Assembly (NCBI GenBank): GCA_020442545.1
Contig: JAGRJX010000116.1
Location: 1 to 12,848, forward strand
DNA length: 12,848 nt
DNA from: Lysobacterales bacterium
Lineage (GTDB): Bacteria > Pseudomonadota > Gammaproteobacteria > Xanthomonadales > Xanthomonadaceae
Direction: 5' to 3'
The translations under genes and the position numbers were made by a program. Position 1 is the first letter of the stretch, and each line of letters begins with the position of its first letter. Of this stretch, positions 1-8,067 are shown piece by piece. The notes beneath the pieces were generated by a model that did not search any database, was not told where the DNA came from, and saw nothing but the letters and a program-made list of their open reading frames with translations.

Positions 1-506
1 TTGTAGAAGATGCGGCCGAAATGCTCGCGGTCCGGGAACACTTCATCCTGTAGCGGCAGGAAGGCACCGCCAGAATCGACCAGATAGACGCAGGGCAGGC
101 GGTTCTCCAGCGCCACTTGCTGCGCGCGCAGGTGCTTTTTTACCGTCATCGGGAAATAGGTGCCGCCCTTGACCGTCGCATCGTTGGCGACGACCACGAC
201 TTCCTGCCCGTTGACGCGACCAATGCCGGCAATGATGCCGGCGGAGGGCGCGGCGTCCTCATACAGGCCATGCGCGGCCAGCGGGCACAGCTCGAGGAAG
301 GGCGAACCCGGATCGAGCAGGGCGCTGATCCGATCACGCGGCAACAGCTTGTCGCGCGACAGGTGCTTCTCGCGCGCCTTGTCGCCGCCGCCCAGCGCGA
401 CCCGCGCCAGTTGTTCGTCCAGATCGGCGACCAGTGACTTCAGCTGTTCGCTGTTTTCGCCGAATTCCCGGGAGCGCGGATCGAGTTTGCTATGGATGAC
501 GGTCAT
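1..506 (-). CDS. liuB: Methylcrotonyl-CoA carboxylase beta (carboxyltransferase) subunit, N-terminal part
   Basis: The gene runs off the left edge, so only about 168 N-terminal residues are visible. It is missed by simple ORF calling because its stop lies outside the window. The carboxyltransferase subunit moves the carboxyl group from biotin (on the alpha subunit) to 3-methylcrotonyl-CoA, giving 3-methylglutaconyl-CoA in leucine and isovalerate degradation in the cytosol. The protein starts MTVIHSKLDPRS and continues with the family hallmarks ALGGGDKAREKH, GSPFLEL, VVVANDATVKGGTYFPMTVKKH (split here: VVVANDATVKGG, then TYFPMTVKKH), LPCVYLVDSGGA and FPDREHFGRIFYN. These fit the acyl-CoA carboxylase beta N-terminal crotonase-like fold; the methylcrotonyl subtype is favoured over propionyl/geranyl by the DSGGAFLPLQDEVFPD stretch and by an acyl-CoA dehydrogenase and thiolase on the same strand. 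ATG at 506 is chosen; an ATG 5 bases upstream meets a stop after one codon. No clear Shine-Dalgarno is present. Confidence 0.93.
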   Translation of the reverse strand, partial: MTVIHSKLDPRSREFGENSEQLKSLVADLDEQLARVALGGGDKAREKHLSRDKLLPRDRISALLDPGSPFLELCPLAAHGLYEDAAPSAGIIAGIGRVNGQEVVVVANDATVKGGTYFPMTVKKHLRAQQVALENRLPCVYLVDSGGAFLPLQDEVFPDREHFGRIFY

Positions 507-538
507 GGCATGAGTGCGTGGCGTGTGACTGGAGACGG

Positions 539-544
539 ATTGTA
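539..544 (-). promoter_or_regulatory. Candidate -10 element for the carboxylase subunit gene
   Basis: On the minus strand this reads TACAAT, one mismatch from the sigma-70 -10 consensus, and lies about 33 bases upstream of the carboxylase start. No convincing -35 is seen at 16-18 bases. Its position after the lipoprotein terminator supports separate transcription of the carboxylase gene. Confidence 0.35.
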
Positions 545-617
545 CGGGAGCGTGCCGGTGCGGGCCGCAGTGGACGATTCTGGACGCGCCTGAGCGCGGT
601 CGTCGCGCGCATCTCCG

Positions 618-653
618 AAAACGCGAAAGGCGCGCCGTGGGGCGCGCCTTTCG
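618..653 (-). terminator. Rho-independent terminator after the lipoprotein gene
   Basis: A perfect 13-bp stem (CGAAAGGCGCGCC at 624-636 with GGCGCGCCTTTCG at 641-653) encloses a 4-base loop. Reading the minus strand the hairpin is followed two bases later by TTTT (618-621). It begins 34 bases after the lipoprotein stop codon and separates that gene from the carboxylase gene. Confidence 0.8.
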
Positions 654-687
654 TCTTGAAACGTCGTCTTGAGACGATGGGTGGCGA

Positions 688-1236
688 TCAGCCGCCGGCT
701 GCATCGGCAGCCTTGTCCTTGGCTTCCTCGACCATCTCGTCCTTCTTCTCCTCGGCCGCGTCCTTGGCACCTTCCACCATGTCGCCAGCCTTGTCCTTGG
801 CGGCGTCCACGGCGTCACCAGCGGCAGCCTTGGCACCATCCATGGCATCACCGGCTGCATCCTTTGCCGCATCCATGGCGTCACCAGCGGCAGCCTTGGC
901 ACCGTCCATGGCATCGCCGGCTGCATCCTTTGCCGCATCCATGGCGCCGCCAGCGGCAGCCTTGGCATCGTCCATCGCATCGCCGGCTGCATCCATGGCA
1001 CCGGAAGCCGCATCCGTCGCGTCATCCATGGCATCGCCTGCGGCATCCATCGCGTCGGAAGCGGCTTCCTTGACTTCCGCGGCGGACTCCTTCATCGCGT
1101 CCTTGGTGGCGGTAGCGGCATCCTTGATCTTTTCAGCCGCCTCCTGGCGAGCGTCCGCCGCTTGATCAGCCTGGTTCTGGCAGGCGGCGAGACCGAGGGC
1201 GAGTGCTGTGACCAGCAGTGTCTTGTTCAGTGACAT
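688..1236 (-). CDS. Small Ala-rich repeat lipoprotein (LEA-like 11-mer repeats)
   Basis: A 182-residue protein of unknown function. Residues 1-18 are a lipoprotein signal peptide ending in the lipobox LAAC with Cys19; Gln at +2 suggests outer-membrane sorting. The rest is almost entirely Ala, Asp, Lys, Met, Gly and Glu, arranged in 11-residue units such as AKAAAGDAMDA and AKDAAGDAMDG, pairing into a 22-residue period. This spacing is typical of long amphipathic helices of the LEA group 3 or apolipoprotein type, so a periplasmic helical or coiled-coil rod is likely; no enzymatic motif is present. The C-terminus is richer in charge (KKDEMVEEAKDKA). The start is fixed by an AAGGAGT ribosome binding site at 1242-1248, five bases before ATG. 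Its own promoter and a strong terminator suggest a monocistronic, possibly abundant transcript. A long open frame on the opposite strand over the repeats is a composition artefact. Function could be stress protection or envelope spacing, but nothing in the sequence decides this. Confidence 0.85.
   Translation of the reverse strand: MSLNKTLLVTALALGLAACQNQADQAADARQEAAEKIKDAATATKDAMKESAAEVKEAASDAMDAAGDAMDDATDAASGAMDAAGDAMDDAKAAAGGAMDAAKDAAGDAMDGAKAAAGDAMDAAKDAAGDAMDGAKAAAGDAVDAAKDKAGDMVEGAKDAAEEKKDEMVEEAKDKAADAAGG
774..971 (-). repeat. 66-bp tandem repeat inside the lipoprotein gene
   Basis: Three consecutive 66-bp units begin at 774, 840 and 906, and a shortened, degenerate fourth begins at 972 and fades by about 1055. 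Units 840-905 and 906-971 are nearly identical; 774-839 is more diverged. Each unit encodes 22 residues, as two related 11-residue halves. Confidence 0.9.
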
Positions 1237-1292
1237 TGGCGACTCCTTGCAGGGATTTCGAATTGGGGTGGCGCCCGAACAGGGCCGGCAAC

Positions 1293-1320
1293 ATCATCCC
1301 CCATTGGTCATCGGAGTCAA
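1293..1320 (-). promoter_or_regulatory. Sigma-70-type promoter of the lipoprotein gene
   Basis: On the minus strand TTGACT (1315-1320, 5/6 to consensus) is followed after 16 bases by GATGAT (1293-1298, 4/6). The predicted start of transcription, near 1286, would leave a leader of about 50 bases before the lipoprotein ATG at 1236. Confidence 0.5.
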
Positions 1321-1340
1321 GTCGCCATTCAGCTTTCAGG

Positions 1341-1365
1341 GCCTGTCTCCATCGCGTCAACAGGC
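1341..1365 (-). terminator. Hairpin directly after the thiolase gene, weak terminator candidate
   Basis: GCCTGT (1341-1346) pairs with ACAGGC (1360-1365) around a 13-base loop, starting 2 bases after the thiolase stop. There is no T-run behind it on the minus strand, so termination here, if any, would be inefficient or factor-dependent. Confidence 0.3.
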
Positions 1366-1366
1366 T

Positions 1367-2539
1367 CTAGTCGCGCTCGATGGCGATGGCGGTTGCTTCA
1401 CCACCGCCGATGCACAGGGCAGCAAGGCCGCGCTTCGCGTTCCGGGCTTCCATGGCGTGCAGCAGGGTAACCACAAGACGGGTGCCGGTGGCGCCAATGG
1501 GATGGCCGAGCGCACAGGCGCCGCCGTTTACGTTGAGCCGGTCGTGCGAGATGCCCAGTTCCTTCATCGGTGCCATCGCGACGCAGGCGAAGGCTTCGTT
1601 GATCTCGAACAGATCGACATCATCTGCTGACCAGCCGAGCTGCTTGAGCAGCTTGTCGATGACCGCCACCGGTGCCGTGGTGAACCACTCCGGTTCCTGG
1701 GCAACGGTGGCATGACCGGCAATCGCGGCGCGGATGGCCGTGCCAGTGGCCTTTGCGGTGTCCTCGCTCATCAGCACGGTGGCGGCGGCGCCGTCGGAAA
1801 TTTTCGATGAGCTGGCGGCGGTGATCGTGCCGTCCTTCTTGAATGCCGGACGCAGGGTCGGGATCTTGTCGAGCTTGCTGCGGCCCGGCTCCTCGTCGGT
1901 GTCGATGACCACTTCGCCCTTTCGCGTGGCGATGCTCACTGACGCGACTTCGGCCTTGAACGCGCCGGACGCGATGGCAGCCTGCGCGCGTTTCACGCTT
2001 TCGGCGCTGAATTCATCCTGCTGCTCGCGGGTGAAGCCGAGCTTGTCGACGCACATTTCACCGAATACGCCCATCGCCTGGCCGTCGTAGGGATTGGTGA
2101 GGCCGTCCCAAGCCATGTGATCGACCATCTCAGCATTGCCGTAGCGAATACCGTCGCGCGCGACCAGCATGTGCGGCGCGTTGGTCATCGACTCCATGCC
2201 GCCGGCGACAACGACCTCGGCCGATCCGGCCTTGATCAGGTCGTGGCCGAGCATGATCGCCTTCATCCCGCTGCCGCAGACCTTGTTGATCGTGGTGCAA
2301 CCGACCTGCTTCGGGATATCGGCTGCGAGCGCTGCCTGTCGGGCCGGTGCCTGGCCAAGGTTGGCCGGCAGTACGCAACCCATGATCACTTCCGACACCT
2401 TGTCGCCGGCGATGCCCGCATCCGCCAGCGCCGCCGAGATGGCCACGGCACCGAGCTTGGTGGTCGGTACGCCGTTGAACTGCCCCTGGAAGGAACCGAT
2501 GGCGGTGCGCTTGGCGCCGGTGATCACGATCTTGCTCAT
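1367..2539 (-). CDS. Acetyl-CoA C-acetyltransferase (thiolase)
   Basis: A complete 390-residue degradative/biosynthetic type II thiolase that interconverts two acetyl-CoA and acetoacetyl-CoA plus CoA in the cytosol. The N-terminus MSKIVITGAKRTAIGSF, the nucleophile Cys88 in NKVCGSGMKA, the NEAFA motif (Asn314), His346 in GHPIGATG and the second catalytic Cys376 in CIGGGEA are all present at the usual spacing, and the length matches the family. The start is set at ATG 2539 rather than an in-frame ATG about 100 bases upstream, because a GGAG ribosome binding site (2546-2549) sits six bases before it and homology begins there. It probably serves the end of leucine degradation, cleaving acetoacetyl-CoA, since carboxylase and acyl-CoA dehydrogenase genes lie on the same strand; a role in polyhydroxybutyrate synthesis cannot be excluded, but no phaB or phaC gene is in view. 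It is divergent from the kinase gene, with 167 bases between the two starts. Confidence 0.95.
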   Translation of the reverse strand: MSKIVITGAKRTAIGSFQGQFNGVPTTKLGAVAISAALADAGIAGDKVSEVIMGCVLPANLGQAPARQAALAADIPKQVGCTTINKVCGSGMKAIMLGHDLIKAGSAEVVVAGGMESMTNAPHMLVARDGIRYGNAEMVDHMAWDGLTNPYDGQAMGVFGEMCVDKLGFTREQQDEFSAESVKRAQAAIASGAFKAEVASVSIATRKGEVVIDTDEEPGRSKLDKIPTLRPAFKKDGTITAASSSKISDGAAATVLMSEDTAKATGTAIRAAIAGHATVAQEPEWFTTAPVAVIDKLLKQLGWSADDVDLFEINEAFACVAMAPMKELGISHDRLNVNGGACALGHPIGATGTRLVVTLLHAMEARNAKRGLAALCIGGGEATAIAIERD

Positions 2540-2611
2540 GTCTTGCTCCACGTCGATGGGTGATGCTGACGCCTCGCGACCCTGGGCCGGCGGCATCAGC
2601 CGAACCATCCG

Positions 2612-2641
2612 ATTATCACCCCCTATGCTGCGGTGCCGCAA
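2612..2641 (-). promoter_or_regulatory. Candidate promoter of the thiolase gene
   Basis: On the minus strand GATAAT (2612-2617, 5/6 to the -10 consensus) is preceded, after 18 bases, by the poor -35 TTGCGG (2636-2641). The leader would be about 65 bases. It lies in the divergent region shared with the kinase gene, for which only a weak TATGCT (2624-2629, plus strand) could be found. Confidence 0.4.
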
Positions 2642-2706
2642 ACCGGGGCCTCGCGCGTGCTGCGGCGGGCCGTGACGGCGCGGAATGCAACCTGTTAGCC
2701 TGCGGC

Positions 2707-5700
2707 ATGTTTCGCCGTCATGGCTCTGTCCTGGCAGCGCTGTTCATCGGCGTCGCCCTGCTGGCCGCTCCGGACCGCTCCCGGGGCGTCAGTTCGCTGG
2801 ATGTGCCCGGGCGCAGCAGCGTTCGCTTCCAGCGGCTCGGGGTTGAGGCCGGCCTGTCGCAGGCGACGGCCAGGGCCCTGGCGCAGGATCGGAACGGGTT
2901 TCTCTGGGTTGGTACGCAGGATGGGCTGAACCGCTACGACGGCGAAGAGTTCCGCGTATTCAGGCATGACCCGCGCGACCCCCGGTCCCTGTCGGACAAC
3001 CACGTGACAGCGCTGCTGATTGATCGGCACGGAGTCCTCTGGGTGGGGACGCAGGCCGGTGGTCTCGGGCGTTTCGATGCGGCAACCCTCAGCTTCCACA
3101 ATTTCCCGGTGGGCGCGGGGCGGGCGGATGCGGTGGCCAACCTCCAGGTACAGGCCCTTGCGGAAACCGACGACGGAAGCATCTGGGTTGCCAGTGGTCG
3201 GAACCGGTTGCAGCGTCGGGCTCCGGGCGGCAGCCGCTTCCAGAGTATTGCGGTGCCGGATGACGTGCAGATCCGCACGCTTCTGGCGATGCCCGGCGGC
3301 AGGCTGCTGGCAGGAAGCAGCGGAGGACTCTGGCAGGGGCGCGTCGCCGATTCGCACCTGGCGCCCTGGCTGCGCTTGTCCGAGCTGGCCGACGTCGATG
3401 TGCAGAGCCTTGCCCGTGCTGAAGACGGACGGCTGTGGATCGGCACCGTCGCGGATGGTCTGTTCGAATTCGACGAGGACGGGCGCCTGCTGCGGCGGTT
3501 GGACAGGCAACAGGGACTGGCGGGGAACGATATCCGCGCGCTGCTGCTCGACCGTGAACAACGGCTCTGGGTCGGCACCTACACCGGACTGTCACGAATC
3601 GATGGGCATGATGAACCACCGCACCGCTGGCGCCGCGATGACCAGCAGCGTGACGGTCTGGCGTCGGATCGTGTGCACGCCTTGTTTCAGGGTCGCGACG
3701 GCGTGGTCTGGATCGGCACCTGGCTCAGCGGTCTGAACGTTCACCTGCCGGGATCGGAAGCATTCCAGGAGTTCCGCCACGTTCCAGGGGAGCCGCGCAG
3801 CCTGCCTGGCAACGCGGTACGGAGCGTCGTGGCTGACGGCGAGGGTGGCGTCTGGCTCGGCGTGCAGGAAGGCGGTGGCCTGGTGCGACTCGATCCGGAC
3901 CGCGGCGTCATCCGGCGCTTTGTGCATGACGACGACGATTCGGCGAGCATTGCCAGCAACAAGGTTCAGGACGTGGTGCGAACCCCCGAGGGTGACCTGT
4001 GGATCGGGTTCGTCGATGCCGGCCTGGATCGACTTGCGGCCGGCTCGACGCACTTCGAGCATTTCCCGCCTGTTCCCGGCGATCCCACGCGGCCTGGTGG
4101 CAAGGAAGTGCAGTCGATGTCCCTCGACCGCAGCGGAACGCTGTGGGTTGGCTACCGTGAGGACGGCATGGATGCGCTGTGCCGCGACTGCAGCGAATGG
4201 CGCCGCTATCGCTTCGACCCGGCCGCAGCGCACGGGCTGCCCGGACGCGGGATCGGCGTGGTGTTCGAGTCCACGCGCGGGAGTCTGTGGGTGGGCGGTT
4301 TCCCGGGCTCGCTGGCACGACTGGATCGCGCCAGCGGTCAATTCACGGCACTGGAGGATCTGCTGGATTCACCGCTGGAAGCGACCCTTGGAGCTGTCTC
4401 GACCATGACCGAGACGCGCAGCGGTGACCTCTGGATCGGGACGCAGGGCAACGGTCTGCTGCGGCTGCAGGCCCTCGCAGACGGCCGCTTTCACGCCAGC
4501 AGCTACACGCACCGGGAGGGTCTGGCGGCGCAGGCCATCGGCAGCATCCTCGAAGATGACCGGGGCCGCATCTGGTTTTCCACAACCCAGGGCGTCAGCC
4601 GGCTCGATCCGACAACTGGCCGGGTTGTGAACTTCGGCGACCGGGCAGGTGTCCAGAGCGGCGGCTACTTTATCGAGGCAGGTACGCGTCTGGCGGATGG
4701 TCGAATGGTGCTGGGAGGACTGAGCGGCGTCACGGTGTTCCTCCCCGGACGGGTGACCGAACGGGCGCCGCTGAAGCCGCCGGTGATTACCGACATCCGA
4801 GTCTTCCAGTCATCACCCGGCTCGCCCGGCTCGGGCTGGCGCCTGCAGCCGGCCGGAGACGGTGGTCGCGACCAGTTGTGGCTTAAGGCGGGCGCGGGCG
4901 GACTCGGATTCAGCTTCTCGGCACTGGCCTTCGCGGCACCGGATCTTGTCGAGTACAGCTATCGCCTGGATCCACTGGATCACACATGGATCGATGCAAC
5001 GCCTCGTCAGCGCAATGCCGGCTATCCGCACCTGTCGCCCGGAAGCTACGAGCTGCACCTTCGCGCTCGCTATCCGGGTCAGGACTACGGACCAGAGCGC
5101 GTGCTGGACGTGCATCTGGCGCCGCTGTGGTGGCAAAGCAACTGGGCGCGGACAGCGTTTGTTCTGGCAGTGCTGCTGCCGTTTGCCTGGGTCGGCTGGA
5201 ATCGGCGACAGCGCAGCGCGGAGCGTGCGCGGGCTCAGGCGGACCTGGCCGAGAGCGAAGAACGGCTCAAGCTGGCCCTATGGGGTACGGGCGATGAATT
5301 CTGGGATGCAGACCTGCGCGTCAGGCGGCTGGTAAGGGTCAATCCATTGCGTCACCCCGGTACCCGGCGCGAACGCGAATCACTGCCTTTCAACGAGTTT
5401 CGGGCGCGCATCCACCCCGAGGACCGTGCCACGTTCGTTGACCGGCTCCGGCGCCATCTGCGTGGCAATAGCGAGGAGTTCGACTGCAGCTATCGGCTTG
5501 CCATTGATGTCGGGCCGGACTGGTGCTGGGTCCGGACTCGTGGCCGCAGCGTTCAGCACGACAGCGCCGGACGGCCGCAGCGCATGGCCGGCATCACCGA
5601 GGACATCACCGAACTTCGGGCGTACGAGCAGACGCTGCAGCGCATCAATCAGGAGCTGGAGCGGCGCGTCGAGCAGCGTACGGCCGATCTGCAGTCGGTC

Positions 5701-6543
5701 AACAAGGAGCTGGTGAGCACCATCGAGCAGCTCAAGCTGACCCAGCACCAGCTGGTTGAATCGGAAAAGCTGGCAGCGCTGGGCAGTCTGGTAGCTGGCG
5801 TCGCTCACGAAGTGAATACGCCGCTGGGCGTTGGTGTTACTGCGGCCTCGCATCTGGAGCAACAGGCGCGGGAGTTCGCCCACAAGCTCGAATCGGGCGA
5901 GGTGGCTGCGGCAGACTTTGCGGCGTTTCGGGCGACCCTGGTGGATGGCAGCGGTATCGTTCTCCGCAATCTTCAGCGGGCCGATCGCATGATCAGGAGC
6001 TTCAAGCAGGTTGCTGTCGATCAGGCCAGCGAAGCACCGCGCCGCATCGATGTGAGTGCCTACCTCGACGAGGTTCTTCTTTCCCTGCAGCCAACGCTGA
6101 AGCGCCACCCGCAACGCGTGGAGAAGGACGTGGAGTCGGGCCTGGTGGTGCTGACCCACCCCGGCGCGATCTACCAGATCATTGTCAATCTGGTGATGAA
6201 CTCCCTGATCCACGGTTTTGCCAGGCGCAATGACGGACGGATCCGGATCGTGGTACGGCGCGTCGATGACCACTGGTGGCTGGAATACTCGGACGACGGT
6301 TGCGGTATGACCGAAGAGGTGCGTCGGCACATCTTCGAGCCCTTCTTCACCACTCGGCGCGGGCAGGGTGGGTCAGGTCTGGGATTGCACATCGTCTACA
6401 ACCTCGTGGTGCAGGGAATGGGTGGCAGTATCGAGTGCGAGACAGCGCCGGATCGCGGCACCCGCTTCAGCATCCGCATTCCGATGCTTGTGGAGGCGTC
6501 GGCCGGCGAGTCGGCGCCCGCGCCGCGGACAGCCACCGAATGA
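2707..6543 (+). CDS. Two-component regulator propeller sensor histidine kinase (Reg_prop x14, Y_Y_Y, TM, PAS, HisKA, HATPase)
   Basis: A 1278-residue inner-membrane kinase whose sensor part faces the periplasm. Residues 1-22 form a signal peptide or first membrane helix. Propeller motifs of the form (G)xLWVGTxxGLxR are found near 64, 109, 157, 198, 241, 285, 332, 380, 429, 477, 525, 573, 620 and 665: 14 blades, as expected for two seven-bladed propellers. A Y_Y_Y domain follows (about 735-805), then a membrane helix (about 814-831), a short coiled coil, a PAS domain (about 853-970) and a second coiled coil. The HisKA helix has His1034 in GVAHEVNTPLG; the ATPase has the N box (Asn1165), G1 DDGCGM (1196-1201) and G2 GGSGLGL (1221-1227), so it looks active. 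There is no receiver or DNA-binding domain, unlike the hybrid propeller regulators of Bacteroidetes, so a separate partner is needed; the HD-GYP response regulator ending 6 bp away is the obvious candidate. ATG 2707 is chosen over upstream frame extension because the signal peptide starts there; its ribosome binding site is weak. The ligand is unknown; related sensors often detect oligosaccharides. Confidence 0.93.
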   Translation: MFRRHGSVLAALFIGVALLAAPDRSRGVSSLDVPGRSSVRFQRLGVEAGLSQATARALAQDRNGFLWVGTQDGLNRYDGEEFRVFRHDPRDPRSLSDNHVTALLIDRHGVLWVGTQAGGLGRFDAATLSFHNFPVGAGRADAVANLQVQALAETDDGSIWVASGRNRLQRRAPGGSRFQSIAVPDDVQIRTLLAMPGGRLLAGSSGGLWQGRVADSHLAPWLRLSELADVDVQSLARAEDGRLWIGTVADGLFEFDEDGRLLRRLDRQQGLAGNDIRALLLDREQRLWVGTYTGLSRIDGHDEPPHRWRRDDQQRDGLASDRVHALFQGRDGVVWIGTWLSGLNVHLPGSEAFQEFRHVPGEPRSLPGNAVRSVVADGEGGVWLGVQEGGGLVRLDPDRGVIRRFVHDDDDSASIASNKVQDVVRTPEGDLWIGFVDAGLDRLAAGSTHFEHFPPVPGDPTRPGGKEVQSMSLDRSGTLWVGYREDGMDALCRDCSEWRRYRFDPAAAHGLPGRGIGVVFESTRGSLWVGGFPGSLARLDRASGQFTALEDLLDSPLEATLGAVSTMTETRSGDLWIGTQGNGLLRLQALADGRFHASSYTHREGLAAQAIGSILEDDRGRIWFSTTQGVSRLDPTTGRVVNFGDRAGVQSGGYFIEAGTRLADGRMVLGGLSGVTVFLPGRVTERAPLKPPVITDIRVFQSSPGSPGSGWRLQPAGDGGRDQLWLKAGAGGLGFSFSALAFAAPDLVEYSYRLDPLDHTWIDATPRQRNAGYPHLSPGSYELHLRARYPGQDYGPERVLDVHLAPLWWQSNWARTAFVLAVLLPFAWVGWNRRQRSAERARAQADLAESEERLKLALWGTGDEFWDADLRVRRLVRVNPLRHPGTRRERESLPFNEFRARIHPEDRATFVDRLRRHLRGNSEEFDCSYRLAIDVGPDWCWVRTRGRSVQHDSAGRPQRMAGITEDITELRAYEQTLQRINQELERRVEQRTADLQSVNKELVSTIEQLKLTQHQLVESEKLAALGSLVAGVAHEVNTPLGVGVTAASHLEQQAREFAHKLESGEVAAADFAAFRATLVDGSGIVLRNLQRADRMIRSFKQVAVDQASEAPRRIDVSAYLDEVLLSLQPTLKRHPQRVEKDVESGLVVLTHPGAIYQIIVNLVMNSLIHGFARRNDGRIRIVVRRVDDHWWLEYSDDGCGMTEEVRRHIFEPFFTTRRGQGGSGLGLHIVYNLVVQGMGGSIECETAPDRGTRFSIRIPMLVEASAGESAPAPRTATE

Positions 6544-6549
6544 TTGCGA

Positions 6550-8061
6550 TCAGTCGTCCGGAAAACGCTCACGCAGGGTCTGCGCTTCGTCCCAGCCATC
6601 GAACAGCAGGTTCACCAGCTCCGGATCGAACTTGCGGCCGCTCTGATCGCTGAAAAAGCGGCGGATACTGACCAGGGTCCACGGATCCTTGTAGCAGCGC
6701 GAGCTGCCAAGCGCATCGAAAACATCGGCAACCGCGACGATCCGACCCTCAAGGCTGATGTCGTCGCCACGAAGCCCGTTCGGGTAGCCGGAGCCGTCCC
6801 AGTTCTCATGGTGTTCCAGGCAGATGCGCGAGGCCAGCTGCAGCAGCGGGCGTCGCGAGCTGCCGAGAAGCTGGGAGCCGATGCGCGCATGACTGCGCAT
6901 GATCACCGACTCCTCCGGCGTGTGAGCGCCCGGTTTGTTGAGGATCGAGTCCGGTATGCCGATCTTGCCGATGTCATGCAGCGGCGCGGCCAGGCGCAGC
7001 GCCTCGGCGGCCTTGTCGTCCAGTCCGCAGCCGCGTGCCAGCATTTCCGAGAGCAGCCCCACGCGCTTTACGTGGTTGGCAGTTTCCCGCGACCGCGTCT
7101 CGGCAGCCCCGGCCAGCAGCCAGATCATGTCCAGCTGGCTTTCGACCAGTTCCTGATGCAGGTGAAGATTGTCGAAGGCAATCGACACGTTGGCGGAGAA
7201 CACCTCAACCAGCTTGCGCTCCATCTCCTCAAGCCCGCCGCTGTCGCCAACGCAGAACAGGCTCTCCCGCTCTTCGCTGTCCATGAAATGCAGCACATAG
7301 TGGTCATCGGCAAAGACATGCCGACGCTTGCGCATCGCACGATGCATGGACTCCAGACAGGCCAGAGGCAACACCTGATCTGCCGTGGCTCCGATCTTGT
7401 CGGCGTGCTTGTCGGTGGCCAACGTGATGGGAAACCGGTTTGGGCTGCTGGTGTCGTGATCAACCCGGCACAGCAGGTGCGCGCCGCCTTCGCGCGTCAG
7501 GCCTGGCAGCTGACGAAGAACGCTGGCCGCAAATCCGGCACTCTCGCGTTGCGAGAAGACCTCAGTCGACGCCCGCAGGATCTGTTCCATGCCGTGTTTG
7601 CTCTTTTCGATCGTGACCAGGTCACGATAGCCACGTAGTGCCGCGAACAAGGTGGTAGAGAGTCGCTGCGCGGTGAGCTCGGTCTTTTCCTTGTAATCGT
7701 TGATGTCGTAGTTGCGGATGATCTCGCTTTCCGGTGCCTGGCCGGGCTGTCCGGTGCGAAGGACAATCCGCATCTGGCGATTGCCCAGTTCCTCGCGCAC
7801 CATGCGGACCAGGTCGAGTCCGGCATTTTCGGTCTCCATGACCACGTCCAGCAGCATCACCGCGATGTCGGTGTGCTCGGACATTGCTTCACGGGCATCC
7901 GCAGCGCTGTACGCCGAGATCAGTTCGAGTGGCCGGGCCTCGAATCTGACGCCGCCGAGCACCAGGCGCGTGACCTGGTGGACCTCGGGCTCGTCGTCGA
8001 CGATCAGGACCTTCCACGACGGCGCGCTACAAACGCTTTCGGTGACGGAAACCTCAGTCAC
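6550..8061 (-). CDS. Response regulator with REC, DUF3369 and HD-GYP domains (c-di-GMP phosphodiesterase)
   Basis: A 503-residue cytosolic regulator. The receiver domain (about 16-140) has the acidic pair Asp22-Asp23, phospho-acceptor Asp72 in MLLDVVM, Thr103 in LRTGQPG and Lys126 in DYKEK. Residues about 150-300 match the DUF3369 linker domain that typically sits between REC and HD-GYP. The HD-GYP domain (about 305-500) keeps its metal and catalytic residues: His330 in NHVKRV, HDIGKIG (His362, Asp363, Lys366), His391, His417-His418 in EHHENWDG, GYP at 425-427 and Asp446 in VADVFDAL. It should therefore hydrolyse c-di-GMP to pGpG or GMP when activated. The start is a GTG: GAGGGGG at 8068-8074 sits six bases before it, and an ATG 5 bases upstream stops after one codon. 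It is convergent with the propeller kinase and lies downstream of the protease gene on the same strand, 251 bases away. Target pathways (motility, biofilm, secreted enzymes) are inferred from the HD-GYP family. Confidence 0.95.
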   Translation of the reverse strand: MTEVSVTESVCSAPSWKVLIVDDEPEVHQVTRLVLGGVRFEARPLELISAYSAADAREAMSEHTDIAVMLLDVVMETENAGLDLVRMVREELGNRQMRIVLRTGQPGQAPESEIIRNYDINDYKEKTELTAQRLSTTLFAALRGYRDLVTIEKSKHGMEQILRASTEVFSQRESAGFAASVLRQLPGLTREGGAHLLCRVDHDTSSPNRFPITLATDKHADKIGATADQVLPLACLESMHRAMRKRRHVFADDHYVLHFMDSEERESLFCVGDSGGLEEMERKLVEVFSANVSIAFDNLHLHQELVESQLDMIWLLAGAAETRSRETANHVKRVGLLSEMLARGCGLDDKAAEALRLAAPLHDIGKIGIPDSILNKPGAHTPEESVIMRSHARIGSQLLGSSRRPLLQLASRICLEHHENWDGSGYPNGLRGDDISLEGRIVAVADVFDALGSSRCYKDPWTLVSIRRFFSDQSGRKFDPELVNLLFDGWDEAQTLRERFPDD

Positions 8062-8067
8062 GGCATA

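Noticed and set aside
518..1165. A 215-codon plus-strand frame opposite the lipoprotein gene
   Set aside because: It mirrors the 66-bp repeat array in antisense, giving a low-complexity Ala/Ser/Pro protein; the minus strand has the lipobox, ribosome binding site, promoter and terminator.
2540..2641. N-terminal extension of the thiolase by 34 codons
   Set aside because: Thiolase homology starts exactly at MSKIVITGAKRT, six bases after a GGAG site; the extension would run through the predicted promoter.
2560..2706. N-terminal extension of the kinase by 49 codons
   Set aside because: The extension has no membrane or domain signal, overlaps the thiolase promoter and leader, and would bury the signal peptide that starts at 2707.
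5380..6330. A 316-codon minus-strand frame opposite the kinase core
   Set aside because: It overlies PAS, HisKA and most of the ATPase domain and has no domain of its own.
6544..7638. A 364-codon plus-strand frame opposite the HD-GYP regulator
   Set aside because: The minus strand encodes HD-GYP and receiver motifs without interruption; the plus frame has no recognisable domain.
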